From positions 166,901-230,900 of the forward strand of contig NZ_LIVV01000003.1 of assembly GCF_001905825.1 (NCBI RefSeq): DNA of 64,000 nucleotides, given 5' to 3'. The position numbers and the translations under genes were made by a program. The stretch's first letter is position 1; each line of letters opens with the position of its first letter. Source of the DNA: Streptomyces sp. CB02009. Its GTDB lineage: Bacteria; Actinomycetota; Actinomycetes; Streptomycetales; Streptomycetaceae. Below, piece after piece: positions 50,554-59,661 of this stretch. Below the pieces are notes generated by a model, which saw only the letters and a list, made by a program, of their open reading frames with translations, was not told where the DNA came from and searched no databases.

Positions 50554-51792
50554 ATGCCCACCACCTCCGTACCCCACCCCCACGCGCCCCCGAAGCCGGC
50601 CTGGGACCCCCGGGACCCGGTCAGGCCCCTGCTGCGCCCGACCATCCGGATACGTCTCACGCTGCTGTACGGCGGGATGTTCCTGATCGCGGGCATCCTG
50701 CTGCTGTCGATCATCTACCTCTTCACCGCGCAGGCGCTCACCCACAGCGTGTCCGAGCTGCCCTTCAAGGTCGTCCAGGGCCAGGTCCAGCCGACCACCT
50801 CCTGGTGCGAGCTGCCCGCGCAGGGCACCGGGGAGCAGCTCAACCAGGCGGTCTCCGTCTGCCTCCGCTACCAGAGCGACCAGGCGCTCGAGGACCTCCT
50901 GCGCCGCTCGCTCTTCGCCCTGCTCGGACTGAGCATCATCGCCTTCGCCTTCGGCTACGCCATGGCGGGGCGGGTGCTCTCGCCGCTCGGCCGGATCACC
51001 AGGACCGCCCGCCAGGTGGCCGGCTCCGACCTGTCCCGGCGGATCGAGCTGGACGGCCCGGACGACGAGCTCAAGGAGCTCGCCGACACCTTCGACGAGA
51101 TGCTGGAGCGCCTGGAGCGGGCCTTCACCGCCCAGCAGCGCTTCGTCGCGAACGCCTCGCACGAGCTGCGGACCCCGCTCGCGATCAACCGCACGCTCCT
51201 GGAGGTGCACCTCTCGGACCCGGGCGCGCCGGTGGAGCTCCAGCAGCTCGGCAAGACGCTGCTGGCCACCAACGAGCGCAGCGAGCAGCTCGTCGAGGGG
51301 CTGCTGCTGCTCGCCCGGAGCGACAACCAGATCATCGAGCGCAAGCCCGTCGACCTCGCCGAGGTCGCCGAGCGGGGCGTGGACCAGGTGCACGCGGAGG
51401 CGGCGGCCAAGGGCGTCGAGATCCGGGGCGAGCGCGAGCCGGCGGTCGTGCAGGGCAACGGCGTCCTGCTGGAGCGGATCACGCTGAACCTGCTCCAGAA
51501 CGCCGTCCGGTACAACGTGGCGGAGGGAGGCTGGGTGGAGGTGACGACGGCGACCGAGCGCGGCCAGGCGGTCCTGACCGTCTCGAACACCGGCCCGGTG
51601 GTTCCCGCGTACGAGATCGACAACATCTTCGAGCCGTTCCGGCGGCTCCGGCAGGAGCGGACCGGCAGCGACAAGGGAGTCGGCCTCGGCCTGTCGATCG
51701 CGCGCTCCGTGGCGCGCGCCCACGGCGGCCGTATCATCGCGGAGCCCCGCGAGGGCGGCGGTCTCGTGATGCGCGTCACTCTGCCGATCTGA
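50554..51792 (+). CDS. cutS: Sensor histidine kinase CutS
   Basis: A 412-residue membrane histidine kinase: span 1 about residues 34-58 (LLYGGMFLIAGILLLSIIYLF), a short extracellular loop of about 55 residues with two cysteines (SWCELP and SVCLRY), span 2 about 112-132, a HAMP segment, HisKA with NASHELRTPLAINR, and HATPase with LNLLQNAVRYN and GVGLGLSIARSVARAHGG. Two extracellular Cys fit a redox or disulfide-sensing idea proposed for CutS. Only 5 bp separate it from cutR. Confidence 0.93.
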   Translation: MPTTSVPHPHAPPKPAWDPRDPVRPLLRPTIRIRLTLLYGGMFLIAGILLLSIIYLFTAQALTHSVSELPFKVVQGQVQPTTSWCELPAQGTGEQLNQAVSVCLRYQSDQALEDLLRRSLFALLGLSIIAFAFGYAMAGRVLSPLGRITRTARQVAGSDLSRRIELDGPDDELKELADTFDEMLERLERAFTAQQRFVANASHELRTPLAINRTLLEVHLSDPGAPVELQQLGKTLLATNERSEQLVEGLLLLARSDNQIIERKPVDLAEVAERGVDQVHAEAAAKGVEIRGEREPAVVQGNGVLLERITLNLLQNAVRYNVAEGGWVEVTTATERGQAVLTVSNTGPVVPAYEIDNIFEPFRRLRQERTGSDKGVGLGLSIARSVARAHGGRIIAEPREGGGLVMRVTLPI

Positions 51793-51928
51793 CACACTGC
51801 ACGAGCCGACCCGGTTCCGTTCGCTTTGCGCGGAATTCCGTGGGCCCGATTCTGAGACGCTCATGTGTGATCGATCACAGGAGAAGGTGTCCGGACATCC
51901 ACTCTCCGTAACGGAGAAATCCCCGTGA

Positions 51929-51950
51929 AAACCCGGAAAAGTCCGGGTTT
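51929..51950 (+). terminator. Candidate hairpin downstream of cutS
   Basis: AAACCCGGA (51929-51937) and TCCGGGTTT (51942-51950) pair perfectly around AAAG. It lies 136 bp after the cutS stop in a 396-bp gap with no gene. A second small inverted repeat, AGGTCGG/CCGACCT (52113-52134), lies nearer the DUF4193 start and might be regulatory. Confidence 0.5.
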
Positions 51951-52188
51951 CCCGGGCCCGGATTGACGGGAAGTACACGGGGTGGCGCCTGCGGGCGGTG
52001 CCCCCAGGACCGTGTACGGTCCGGTTCGCCACCCGAAGCCGATCACTCGCGAGAGGACGGAACGGGTGTCGATTGAGTAACAGACCTTGATGTGAGGCAA
52101 AATCTCCGCCTCAGGTCGGGCACAAGTCCGACCTCTCACGCGTTACGTGCGCTGGAGACACCGCAACCACCCAGAGGGGGAGAGCGAC

Positions 52189-52485
52189 ATGGCAACGGAT
52201 TACGACACCCCACGCAAGACCGACGACGACGTCGATTCGGACAGCCTTGAGGAACTGAAGGCCCGCCGGAACGACAAGTCGACCTCGACCGTCGACGTCG
52301 ACGAGTTCGAGGCAGCCGAAGGCCTGGAGCTTCCCGGCGCCGACCTCTCGAACGAGGAGCTGGCCGTCCGGGTCCTGCCCAAGCAGGCCGACGAGTTCAC
52401 CTGCATGAGCTGCTTCCTCGTGCACCACCGCAGCCAGCTGGCCAGGGAGAAGAACGGCCAGCCCATCTGCCGCGACTGCGACTGA
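52189..52485 (+). CDS. DUF4193 zinc-ribbon protein
   Basis: A 98-residue acidic protein with a C-terminal zinc ribbon: CMSC and CRDC pairs separated by about 22 residues (FTCMSCFLVHHRSQLA ... ICRDCD). The N-terminal half is charged and disordered (DDDVDSDSLEELKARRNDK). This is the actinobacterial DUF4193 family, conserved beside cutRS and dut; its function is not established. ATG 52189 has GGGGGAGAG upstream. It is followed at 11 bp by the next gene. Confidence 0.9.
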   Translation: MATDYDTPRKTDDDVDSDSLEELKARRNDKSTSTVDVDEFEAAEGLELPGADLSNEELAVRVLPKQADEFTCMSCFLVHHRSQLAREKNGQPICRDCD

Positions 52486-52496
52486 GACCCTCGGTC

Positions 52497-53558
52497 GTGG
52501 CAGGCGACACACCGTCCCGGAAGCGGCGTCTACGGCTCCCCGGGAGCCCGAAGACGTACAAGGGCGGCTCAGGCCCGGCAGAGGGCGCCCAGGAGGCCCC
52601 TGAAGCCGAGCACGCCGCCTCCCCGCCCTCCCTCGGCGTACGTGACGACGAGCGGGGCCACCCGGCCTCGCTCGAGGCCGTCACCGAGCCGGACCCGGCG
52701 CGGCTGCCGGCGGAGCGGGAAGCGGGACGGAGCGACGCGCTGGACGAAGCGGGGAACGACGGGACGCGGCAGGACGGCCGTTTCGGCGCCGTCAGGCGGC
52801 TCGCCAATCCCGCGCGCGCCCAGCTCGACAGAATCAAGATCGACTCCGACCGGATCGACGCCGTCCGGCGCGGCGTCGCGCAGGGCGTCCGCCAGGGCGT
52901 GAAGCGCGGCGGAGACAGCGCCAAGGCCGGCATCGGCCATCTGGCCGACCGGCTGATCGACCTCGCCCCGCGGATCCCCGTCCGCGATCTGGCGACCCTG
53001 CGCAAGCAGTTTCCCGGGCTCGGCCCCGAGGAGCTCGCCGACAAACTCGTCGCGGGTGCGGCGAACGCGAGCTCGACCGTGGGCGCCAGCATCGGTGCCG
53101 CCGCCATGCTCCCCGTACCCCCGGCCATGCCGGCGGAACTCGCGGCGGAGATCACCGGCGTCGCCGCCGTGGAACTCAAACTCATCGCCGAACTGCACGA
53201 GGTCTACGGGCTGAGGCCCCCCGGCCGGCTCACCCAGCGTTCGGCGGCCTATCTGACCTCCTGGGCCGAGGAGCGGGGCATCGACCCCACCAAGCCCACC
53301 ACGGTCAACGCGGCGCTCGGCGGACAGCTCAAGCGCGAGCTGCGCCAGCAGATCATGAAGCGCATGGTGCGCAACCTGCCGAACCTCACGCCCTTCATGG
53401 TCGGCGCGGCGGTCGGCGCGGTCATGAACCGCCGCGACACCAAGAAGCTCGCGAGCCACATCCGCAAGGACCTGCGGAACCGCCAGGTCCCCTGGGACGC
53501 GCTCAGGGAGCTGCCCCCGCTGGAGCAGCCGGAGAACCCGAAGGAGCTCGGCTTCTAG
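52497..53558 (+). CDS. EcsC-like conserved protein
   Basis: A 353-residue protein. The first 95 residues are disordered (Pro/Glu/Ala-rich). The rest has amphipathic and Gly/Ala-rich segments: ARAQLDRIKIDSDRIDAVRRGV, ASSTVGASIGAAAMLPVPPAMPAELAAEI, LKLIAELHEVYGL, NLTPFMVGAAVGAVMNRRDT. These resemble EcsC-type proteins, but I hold this only loosely. It starts with GTG 11 bp after DUF4193 and ends 39 bp before a convergent gene. The function is unknown. Confidence 0.72.
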   Translation: MAGDTPSRKRRLRLPGSPKTYKGGSGPAEGAQEAPEAEHAASPPSLGVRDDERGHPASLEAVTEPDPARLPAEREAGRSDALDEAGNDGTRQDGRFGAVRRLANPARAQLDRIKIDSDRIDAVRRGVAQGVRQGVKRGGDSAKAGIGHLADRLIDLAPRIPVRDLATLRKQFPGLGPEELADKLVAGAANASSTVGASIGAAAMLPVPPAMPAELAAEITGVAAVELKLIAELHEVYGLRPPGRLTQRSAAYLTSWAEERGIDPTKPTTVNAALGGQLKRELRQQIMKRMVRNLPNLTPFMVGAAVGAVMNRRDTKKLASHIRKDLRNRQVPWDALRELPPLEQPENPKELGF

Positions 53559-53597
53559 CCGGCCCTCCCGGGCCCTCCCCGGTCCACCCCGGCCCGC

Positions 53598-54101
53598 TCA
53601 GTCCTGGGCGTCCGCGCGGACGGCGTCCAGAGCCGCCACCAGCTCCTCCGGCTCACGGCTCGACAGGTACACGTACGGCGTCGGGTCCGACGGGTCCGTC
53701 ACCTCGATCCGCACCGCCCGGGACACATAGCCGCGCATCAGCATGAACGCGCGCGGGTCGGCCTTGTACGTGCGCCACGCGCGCGCCTCCTCCGCGTCGA
53801 GCGCCTCCGCCCTGCCCAGCGCCGAGACCGGAATCCGCGCGTCGCCCGCCACGAGCGAACCGGCCACCACCCGGATCCGGGCGGAGCCGTACGAGGAGAC
53901 CGCCGCACCGGCGAGCACCGCCACCACGATCAGGCCGCCCAGCATCGGGACCGTGCCCATCGGAACCATGATCAGGCCGCCGGAGAGACCGAACAGACCC
54001 GCGATCAACCACCAGGAGCGGGGCGCCGTCAGCCGCTCGTCGAAGAGCGGTGCGGCGGAGGTCGCGGGCGAGGGGGCGGGGGACGATGCGGAAGGCTGCA
54101 T
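53598..54101 (-). CDS. DUF3093 membrane protein
   Basis: A 167-residue protein with two adjacent hydrophobic spans (about residues 28-46 and 51-70: WWLIAGLFGLSGGLIMVPMG, MLGGLIVVAVLAGAAVS), then a soluble domain with SARIRVVAGSLVAGDARIPVSALG and RGYVSRAVRIEVTDPSDPTPYVYLSSR. This is the actinobacterial DUF3093 pattern, found beside dut. ATG 54101 is chosen to give MQPSASS. It is divergent from the thioesterase gene, with only 58 bp between them. Confidence 0.85.
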   Translation of the reverse strand: MQPSASSPAPSPATSAAPLFDERLTAPRSWWLIAGLFGLSGGLIMVPMGTVPMLGGLIVVAVLAGAAVSSYGSARIRVVAGSLVAGDARIPVSALGRAEALDAEEARAWRTYKADPRAFMLMRGYVSRAVRIEVTDPSDPTPYVYLSSREPEELVAALDAVRADAQD

Positions 54102-54159
54102 ACGTCCAAGCTTGGCACGGCGCGACCTGCGCCCATCCGCGCGGGTAAGGTCTGCGCCT

Positions 54160-54744
54160 GTGACTGGAACATCTGCCGCCCTCACCCCGCCGGCCGACGC
54201 CATACCGCCGGTACGCCACCCCGACGCGCCGGCCCCCGGCGAGCTGCTCGGTTCGCACTACGAGTACTGCTTCGGCTGCGGCGGCGGGCAGTCCCACGGC
54301 CTCCACCTGGAGGCGCGCGCGGGCGAGGGCGTGACCGTCACCGCCGAGTTCACGGTGACCCCCGACCACCAGGGCGCCCCCGGCCTCGCGCACGGCGGCG
54401 TGCTCGCCACCGCGCTCGACGAGACCCTCGGCTCCCTGAACTGGCTGCTGCGGGTCATCGCCGTGACCGGACGGCTCGAGACCGACTTCGTCCGGCCCGT
54501 CCCGGTGGGCACCGTGCTCCACCTGGAGGCCGCCGTCACCGCCGTCCGCGGCCGCAAGATCTTCTCGACCGCCGTCGGCCGGATCGGCGGGCCCGAGGGC
54601 CCCGTCGCCGTCCGTGCCGAGGCACTCTTCATAGAGGTCAAGGTCGAGCACTTCATCGACAACGGCCGCCCGGAGGAGATCCAGGCCGCCATGTCCGACC
54701 CCGACCAGGTCCGGCGCGCCCGCGCCTTCGAGGTGAACCCCTGA
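54160..54744 (+). CDS. PaaI-type hotdog thioesterase
   Basis: A 194-residue hotdog-fold protein. HYEYCFGCGGGQSHGLHLEA near residue 30, the active-site helix GLAHGGVLATALDETLG and the strand LETDFVRPVPVGTVLHLEA match the PaaI/YigI acyl-CoA thioesterase group. Start is GTG 54160 (MTGTSAA). Its stop overlaps the dut start by ATGA, so the two are coupled. The acyl substrate is unknown; the coupling to dut is a gene-order feature of Streptomyces. Confidence 0.87.
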   Translation: MTGTSAALTPPADAIPPVRHPDAPAPGELLGSHYEYCFGCGGGQSHGLHLEARAGEGVTVTAEFTVTPDHQGAPGLAHGGVLATALDETLGSLNWLLRVIAVTGRLETDFVRPVPVGTVLHLEAAVTAVRGRKIFSTAVGRIGGPEGPVAVRAEALFIEVKVEHFIDNGRPEEIQAAMSDPDQVRRARAFEVNP

Positions 54745-55256
54745 TGAGCAACCCTGTCGACGTACTGATCCGGCGTGTGGACCCGGACGTGCCGATCCCG
54801 GCCTACGGCCACCCCGGTGACGCCGGGGCGGACCTGGTCACCACCGAGGCCGCCGTGCTGGCCCCGGGGGAGCGCGCCGTGCTGCCCACCGGGATCTCCA
54901 TCGCGCTCCCGGACGGGTACGCGGCCTTCGTGCACCCGCGCTCCGGACTCGCCGCCCGCTGCGGAGTGGCACTCGTGAATGCCCCGGGGACGGTGGATGC
55001 CGGGTACCGTGGAGAGATCAAGGTGATCGTGGTCAATCTCGACCCGCGCGAGAGCGTGCGGTTCGAACGATTCGATCGGATTGCCCAACTTGTCGTCCAA
55101 CAGGTCGAGAAGGTGCGCTTCCACGAGGTGGCGGAACTTCCCGGCTCGGCGCGGGCCGAGGGGGGCTTCGGGTCCACCGGCGGTCATGCCGCCGTGGACG
55201 GCACAGCGGGTGGGAATCGATACGCTTCGGTCGTATCCGACCGGGAAGGACAGTGA
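54744..55256 (+). CDS. dut: dUTP diphosphatase
   Basis: A 170-residue trimeric-type dUTPase, hydrolysing dUTP to dUMP and pyrophosphate. All five motifs can be seen: GDAGADL, HPRSGLA, GTVDAGYRGEIKV, RFDRIAQLVV and the C-terminal GGFGSTGG. The protein carries about 25 extra residues after motif 5 (NRYASVVSDREGQ), reaching into the start of the next gene. ATG 54744 overlaps the previous stop. Confidence 0.95.
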   Translation: MSNPVDVLIRRVDPDVPIPAYGHPGDAGADLVTTEAAVLAPGERAVLPTGISIALPDGYAAFVHPRSGLAARCGVALVNAPGTVDAGYRGEIKVIVVNLDPRESVRFERFDRIAQLVVQQVEKVRFHEVAELPGSARAEGGFGSTGGHAAVDGTAGGNRYASVVSDREGQ

Positions 55257-55257
55257 C

Positions 55258-56022
55258 GTGTTCGGACGTCGCAAGAAGAGCGGTGCCGCAGAGGACGCGG
55301 CGGGCGAGGCCGAGCAGGTCGTCGACGCGGTGGACGGCGAGGACGCGGACGACGCGGCCCCGCGCCGTGTGAACCTTCCGCCGGCGCCCAGGCCCGACGG
55401 ACCCTGGGACATCTCCGAGGTCAGCAAGCCCGAGGACGGCCGTGTCGACCTGGGCGGCGTCTTCGTCCCCGGGGTCGAGGGCATGGAGCTGCGGGTGGAG
55501 GTGGCGGGCGACGCGATCGTCGCGGCCACCGTCGTCCTGCGGGACAGCGCCGTGCAGCTGCAGGCCTTCGCCGCCCCCAAGAACGAGGGCATCTGGGGCG
55601 AGGTCCGCGACGAGATCGCCACGGGCATCGTCCAGCAGGGCGGGGTCATCGACGAGGTCGAGGGCCCGCTGGGCTGGGAGCTGCGCGCGCAGGTCCCCGT
55701 ACAGCTGCCGGACGGCAACCGCGGTGTGCAGCTGGTCCGCTTCGTGGGTGTCGACGGACCCCGCTGGTTCCTGCGCGGAGTGATCTCCGGGCAGGGCGCG
55801 GTCCAGCCCGAGGCCGCCGGCCTCCTGGAGCAGATCGTCCGGGACACCGTGGTCGTCCGCGGGGACGGCCCGATGGCCCCGCGCGACCCGATCGTCCTCA
55901 AGCTGCCGAACGACGCGCAGATGGTGCCGGACGGCGTGCAGCAGGAGGAGCAGGAGAACTCCCGCTTCTCCGGCGGCATGGGTCAGCTCCAGCGCGGTCC
56001 GGAGATCTCCGAGATCCGCTAG
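55258..56022 (+). CDS. DUF3710 conserved actinobacterial protein
   Basis: A 254-residue soluble protein. It begins MFGRRKKSG, has an acidic stretch (about residues 10-40) and the conserved region WDISEVSKPEDGRVDLGGVFVPGV followed by beta-rich segments (LRVEVAGDAIVAATVVL, GWELRAQVPVQLPDG, RWFLRGVISGQGA). This is DUF3710, conserved next to dut; no function is established. GTG 55258 lies one base after the dut stop. Confidence 0.9.
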   Translation: MFGRRKKSGAAEDAAGEAEQVVDAVDGEDADDAAPRRVNLPPAPRPDGPWDISEVSKPEDGRVDLGGVFVPGVEGMELRVEVAGDAIVAATVVLRDSAVQLQAFAAPKNEGIWGEVRDEIATGIVQQGGVIDEVEGPLGWELRAQVPVQLPDGNRGVQLVRFVGVDGPRWFLRGVISGQGAVQPEAAGLLEQIVRDTVVVRGDGPMAPRDPIVLKLPNDAQMVPDGVQQEEQENSRFSGGMGQLQRGPEISEIR

Positions 56023-56115
56023 TCCGCCGCGCCGACCGGTGACGGTCACCGGCGGACCCCCGGGCCCGCCGGGCATCACCCTGGGCCGATGGGCCCGCCG
56101 GGCACCAGCCTGGAC

Positions 56116-56160
56116 CGATGGGCCGCTTTCCGTACGACACGTACGGGAAGCGGCCCATCG
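56116..56160. terminator. Terminator hairpin after DUF3710
   Basis: Twenty-bp arms, 56116-56135 (CGATGGGCCGCTTTCCGTAC) and 56141-56160, with one G-T pair and a 5-base loop. It ends the thioesterase-dut-DUF3710 unit. The sequence before it has a loose direct repeat (GGGCCGATGGGCCCGCCGGGCA-like). Confidence 0.88.
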
Positions 56161-56254
56161 GTCGTTTTCCACAGGTTCCGCCCGCCGGCTCTGGCCCTGG
56201 GACCCGGCCGCGGACCATACTGGCGGGCACATGTTCGAGGAGGGGGAGCCCAGG

Positions 56255-56983
56255 GTGAGTGAGAGCAGCACGCGGTCCGCGACGGCCGTCGCCGAGGACC
56301 CGGCCGGCCCGCCGATGGTCCGCGTGGAGGACCTGCGCCGTTCGTACGGCACCGGGGAAGCGGCCGTCCACGCCCTGCGCGGGGTCTCCTTCGACATCCC
56401 GCGCGGCGAGCTCGTCGCCCTGAAGGGCCGCTCGGGCTCCGGCAAGACGACGCTGCTCAACCTGGTCGGCGGACTCGACAGCGCGGACGGCGGCTCGATC
56501 GTCATCGACGGCGTCGACCTCGCCACCCTCGGTGAGAACGGGCTCCTGGAGCTGCGCCGCGACCGGATCGGCTTCATCTTCCAGTCCTTCGGACTGCTCC
56601 CGATCCTCTCCGCAGCCGAGAACGTGGGCGTACCCATGCGGCTGCGCAAGGCCGACCCGAAGGAGCGCGAGGAGCGGGTGGCCCTCCTCCTCGGCCTGGT
56701 GGGCCTCGCCGACCACGCGAACCAGCGGCCCGGTGAGCTCTCCGGCGGGCAGCAGCAGCGCGTCGCCATCGCCCGCGCCCTCGCCAACAAGCCGGCGCTG
56801 CTCATCGCCGACGAGCCGACGGGCCAGCTGGACCAGGAGACCGGCCTCGCCGTCATGCAGCTGCTGCGCGCGGTGGTGCGCAGCGAGGGCTGCACGGCCC
56901 TGGTCGCCACCCACGACCCGCAGCTCCTGGGCCTCGCCGACCGGGTCCTCGAACTCAGCGACGGCGAGATCATCGAGCACTGA
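56255..56983 (+). CDS. ABC transporter ATP-binding protein (MacB/LolD type)
   Basis: A 242-residue ATPase: Walker A GRSGSGKT, Q-loop IFQSFGLLP, signature LSGGQQQRVAIARALA, Walker B LLIADEPT, H-loop VATHDPQ. The layout (MVRVEDLRRSYGTGEAAVHALRGVSFDI) matches the MacB/LolD/FtsE-type group. No permease gene is next to it, so its partner is encoded elsewhere, or it has another role. GTG 56255 follows GGAGGGGGAG at a good distance; ATG 56231 is the alternative. It precedes the kdpD gene by 122 bp. Confidence 0.9.
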   Translation: MSESSTRSATAVAEDPAGPPMVRVEDLRRSYGTGEAAVHALRGVSFDIPRGELVALKGRSGSGKTTLLNLVGGLDSADGGSIVIDGVDLATLGENGLLELRRDRIGFIFQSFGLLPILSAAENVGVPMRLRKADPKEREERVALLLGLVGLADHANQRPGELSGGQQQRVAIARALANKPALLIADEPTGQLDQETGLAVMQLLRAVVRSEGCTALVATHDPQLLGLADRVLELSDGEIIEH

Positions 56984-57105
56984 CCCGGCACGGCCGGTCC
57001 CCACCGCGGAGGCCGGCGCGGTCCCGACATCAGAAACACGTCAAGACCGCTCCGGCCCGCTCCATGCGTGCGGAATGTCCGATTGGCTGGACGTATGGTC
57101 GTCGC

Positions 57106-59652
57106 ATGGGACGCGGCAAGCTTCGGATCTACCTCGGCGCTGCGCCGGGCGTCGGCAAGACCTACGCGATGCTCTCCGAGGGGCACCGGCGGGTGGAGCG
57201 CGGCACCGACTGCGTCGTGGCGTTCGTCGAGCACCACGGACGGCCGCGCACCGAGGTCATGCTGCACGGCCTGGAGCAGGTGCCGCGCCGCACCCTGGAG
57301 TACCGGGGCAGCACCTTCACCGAGATGGACATCGACGCCGTCCTGGAGCGGCGCCCCGCCGTCGCGCTCGTCGACGAGCTCGCCCACACCAACGTGCCCG
57401 GATCCCGCAACCCCAAGCGGTGGCAGGACGTCGCCGAACTGCTCGCGGCCGGCATCGACGTCATATCGACCGTCAACATCCAGCACCTGGAGTCGCTGGG
57501 CGACGTGGTCGAGGCGATCACCGGCGTACGGCAGCGGGAGACCGTCCCCGACGAGGTGGTGCGCCGGGCCGACCAGATCGAGCTGGTCGACATGTCCCCG
57601 GAGGCCCTGCGGCGCAGGATGGCCCACGGCAACGTCTACACCTCGGACAAGGTCGACGCGGCCCTCTCCAACTACTTCCGCCCCGGCAACCTCACCGCCC
57701 TGCGCGAGCTGGCCCTGCTCTGGACCGCCGACCGGGTCGACGAGTACCTCCAGCAGTACCGGGGCGAGCACAACATCCGCTCCCCCTGGCAGGCCCGCGA
57801 GCGCATCGTCGTCGGCCTGACCGGCGGACCCGAGGGCCGCACCCTCATACGGCGCGCCACCCGACTGGCCGAGAAGGGCGCGGGAGGCGAGGTCCTCGCC
57901 GTCTACATCGCCCGCAGCGACGGCCTCACCGCCGCCTCGCCCAAGGAGCTCGCCGTCCAGCGCACCCTCGTCGAGGACCTGGGCGGAACGTTCCACCACG
58001 TCATCGGCGACGACATCCCCTCGGCGCTCCTGGAATTCGCCCGGGGGGTCAACGCGAGCCAGATCGTCCTCGGCTCCAGCCGCCGCCGCACCTGGCAGTA
58101 CATGCTCGGCCCCGGCGTCGGCCAGACCGTCGCCCGCGACTCGGGGCCCGACCTCGACGTCCACATCGTCACCCACGGAGAGGTCGCCAAGGGCCGCGGC
58201 CTCCCGGTCGCCCGCGGGGCCCGCCTCGGCCGCTCCCGCATCATCGGCGGCTGGGCCGTCGGCGTCGCCGGCCCCCTCCTCCTCGCCCTGCTGCTCACCC
58301 ATGTCGACGCCGACCTCGGTCTCGCCAACGACATGCTGCTCTTCCTGGCCCTCACCGTCGCGGCGGCCCTGCTCGGCGGGTTCCTGCCGGCGCTCGCCTC
58401 CGCGGCGGCCGGCTCCCTCCTCCTCAACTGGTTCTTCACCCCGCCCGTCCACCGGCTCACCATCGCCGACCCCAAGAACATCGTGGCGATCGCCGTCTTC
58501 CTCGGCGTCGCCATGTCGGTCGCCTCCGTCGTCGACCTGGCCGCCCGCCGCACCCACCAGGCCGCCCGGCTGCGCGCCGAGTCCGAGGTGCTCTCCTACC
58601 TCGCCGGGAGCGTACTGCGGGGCGAGACGAGCCTCGACGCCCTCCTCGAACGGGTCCGCGAGACCTTCTCCATGGAGTCCGTCGCCCTCCTGGAGCGGGC
58701 GGACGACGTCGAGCCCTGGACCCGGGCCGCGAGCGTCGGCCCCCACCCGGCGGCCCGGCCCGAGGACGCGGACGTGGACATGCCGGTCGGCGACCACCTG
58801 GCCCTGGCCCTGTCCGGCCGGGTGCTGCCCGCCGAGGACCGGCGCGTCCTCGGCGCCTTCGCCGCCCAGGCCGCGGTCGTCCTCGACCGCCAGCGGCTGG
58901 TGGGCGAGGCCGAGCAGGCCCGCAAGCAGGCCGAGGGCAACAAGATCCGCACCTCCCTGCTCGCGGCCGTCAGCCACGACCTGCGGACCCCGCTCGCCGG
59001 CATCAAGGCCTCCGTCTCCTCCCTCCGCTCCGACGACGTCGAATGGTCCGAGCAGGACCGCGCCGAATTCCTGGAGGGCATCGAGGCCGGCGCCGACCGC
59101 CTCGACCACCTCGTCGGCAACCTCCTCGACATGTCCCGCCTCCAGACCGGCACCGTCACCCCGCTGATCCGTACCGTCGACCTCGACGAGGTCGTCCCGA
59201 TGGCCCTCGGGGGAGTGCCCGACGGCAGCGCCGAGCTCGACATCCCCGAGACGCTGCCCATGGTCGAGGTCGACAAGGGCCTCCTGGAGCGGGCCGTCGC
59301 CAACATCGTCGAGAACGCCGTGAAGTACAGCCCCGAGGGCGTGCCCGTGGCCGTCGCCGCCAGCACCCTCGGCGACCGCGTCGAACTCCGGGTGGTGGAC
59401 CGCGGCCCCGGCGTCCCCGACGAGGCCAAGGACGGCATCTTCGAGCCCTTCCAGCGCTTCGGGGACGCCCCGCGCGGCTCCGGCGTCGGCCTGGGGCTCG
59501 CGGTCGCCCGCGGCTTCGTCGAGGCCATGGGAGGGACGCTCGGCGCCGAGGACACCCCCGGCGGCGGTCTGACGATGGTGCTCACCCTCAGGGCCGCGCG
59601 GGGCGGACCGCCGACGACGGCCCCCGACCTGCCGGCACACGCCGTGACCTGA
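57106..59652 (+). CDS. kdpD: Osmosensitive K+ channel histidine kinase KdpD
   Basis: An 848-residue KdpD. The N-terminal sensor domain has Walker A GAAPGVGKTYAML and VDELAHTNVPGSRN; a USP-like domain follows (GLTGGPEGRTLIRRATRLAEKG, SSRRRTWQYMLGP), then four membrane spans (about residues 380-480, with a PALASAAAGSLLLNWFFTPP loop), a GAF-like segment, HisKA with AVSHDLRTPLAG and HATPase with NIVENAVKYSP and GVGLGLAVARG. KdpD senses K+ limitation and ionic stress. The structural genes kdpFABC are not in the window. ATG 57106 gives MGRGKLRIYLG. Confidence 0.95.
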   Translation: MGRGKLRIYLGAAPGVGKTYAMLSEGHRRVERGTDCVVAFVEHHGRPRTEVMLHGLEQVPRRTLEYRGSTFTEMDIDAVLERRPAVALVDELAHTNVPGSRNPKRWQDVAELLAAGIDVISTVNIQHLESLGDVVEAITGVRQRETVPDEVVRRADQIELVDMSPEALRRRMAHGNVYTSDKVDAALSNYFRPGNLTALRELALLWTADRVDEYLQQYRGEHNIRSPWQARERIVVGLTGGPEGRTLIRRATRLAEKGAGGEVLAVYIARSDGLTAASPKELAVQRTLVEDLGGTFHHVIGDDIPSALLEFARGVNASQIVLGSSRRRTWQYMLGPGVGQTVARDSGPDLDVHIVTHGEVAKGRGLPVARGARLGRSRIIGGWAVGVAGPLLLALLLTHVDADLGLANDMLLFLALTVAAALLGGFLPALASAAAGSLLLNWFFTPPVHRLTIADPKNIVAIAVFLGVAMSVASVVDLAARRTHQAARLRAESEVLSYLAGSVLRGETSLDALLERVRETFSMESVALLERADDVEPWTRAASVGPHPAARPEDADVDMPVGDHLALALSGRVLPAEDRRVLGAFAAQAAVVLDRQRLVGEAEQARKQAEGNKIRTSLLAAVSHDLRTPLAGIKASVSSLRSDDVEWSEQDRAEFLEGIEAGADRLDHLVGNLLDMSRLQTGTVTPLIRTVDLDEVVPMALGGVPDGSAELDIPETLPMVEVDKGLLERAVANIVENAVKYSPEGVPVAVAASTLGDRVELRVVDRGPGVPDEAKDGIFEPFQRFGDAPRGSGVGLGLAVARGFVEAMGGTLGAEDTPGGGLTMVLTLRAARGGPPTTAPDLPAHAVT

Positions 59653-59661
59653 CGACCCGAC

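Noticed and set aside
52497..53558. Haem- or iron-related role for the protein after DUF4193.
   Set aside because: No binding motif is visible; only a loose EcsC-like pattern supports any assignment.
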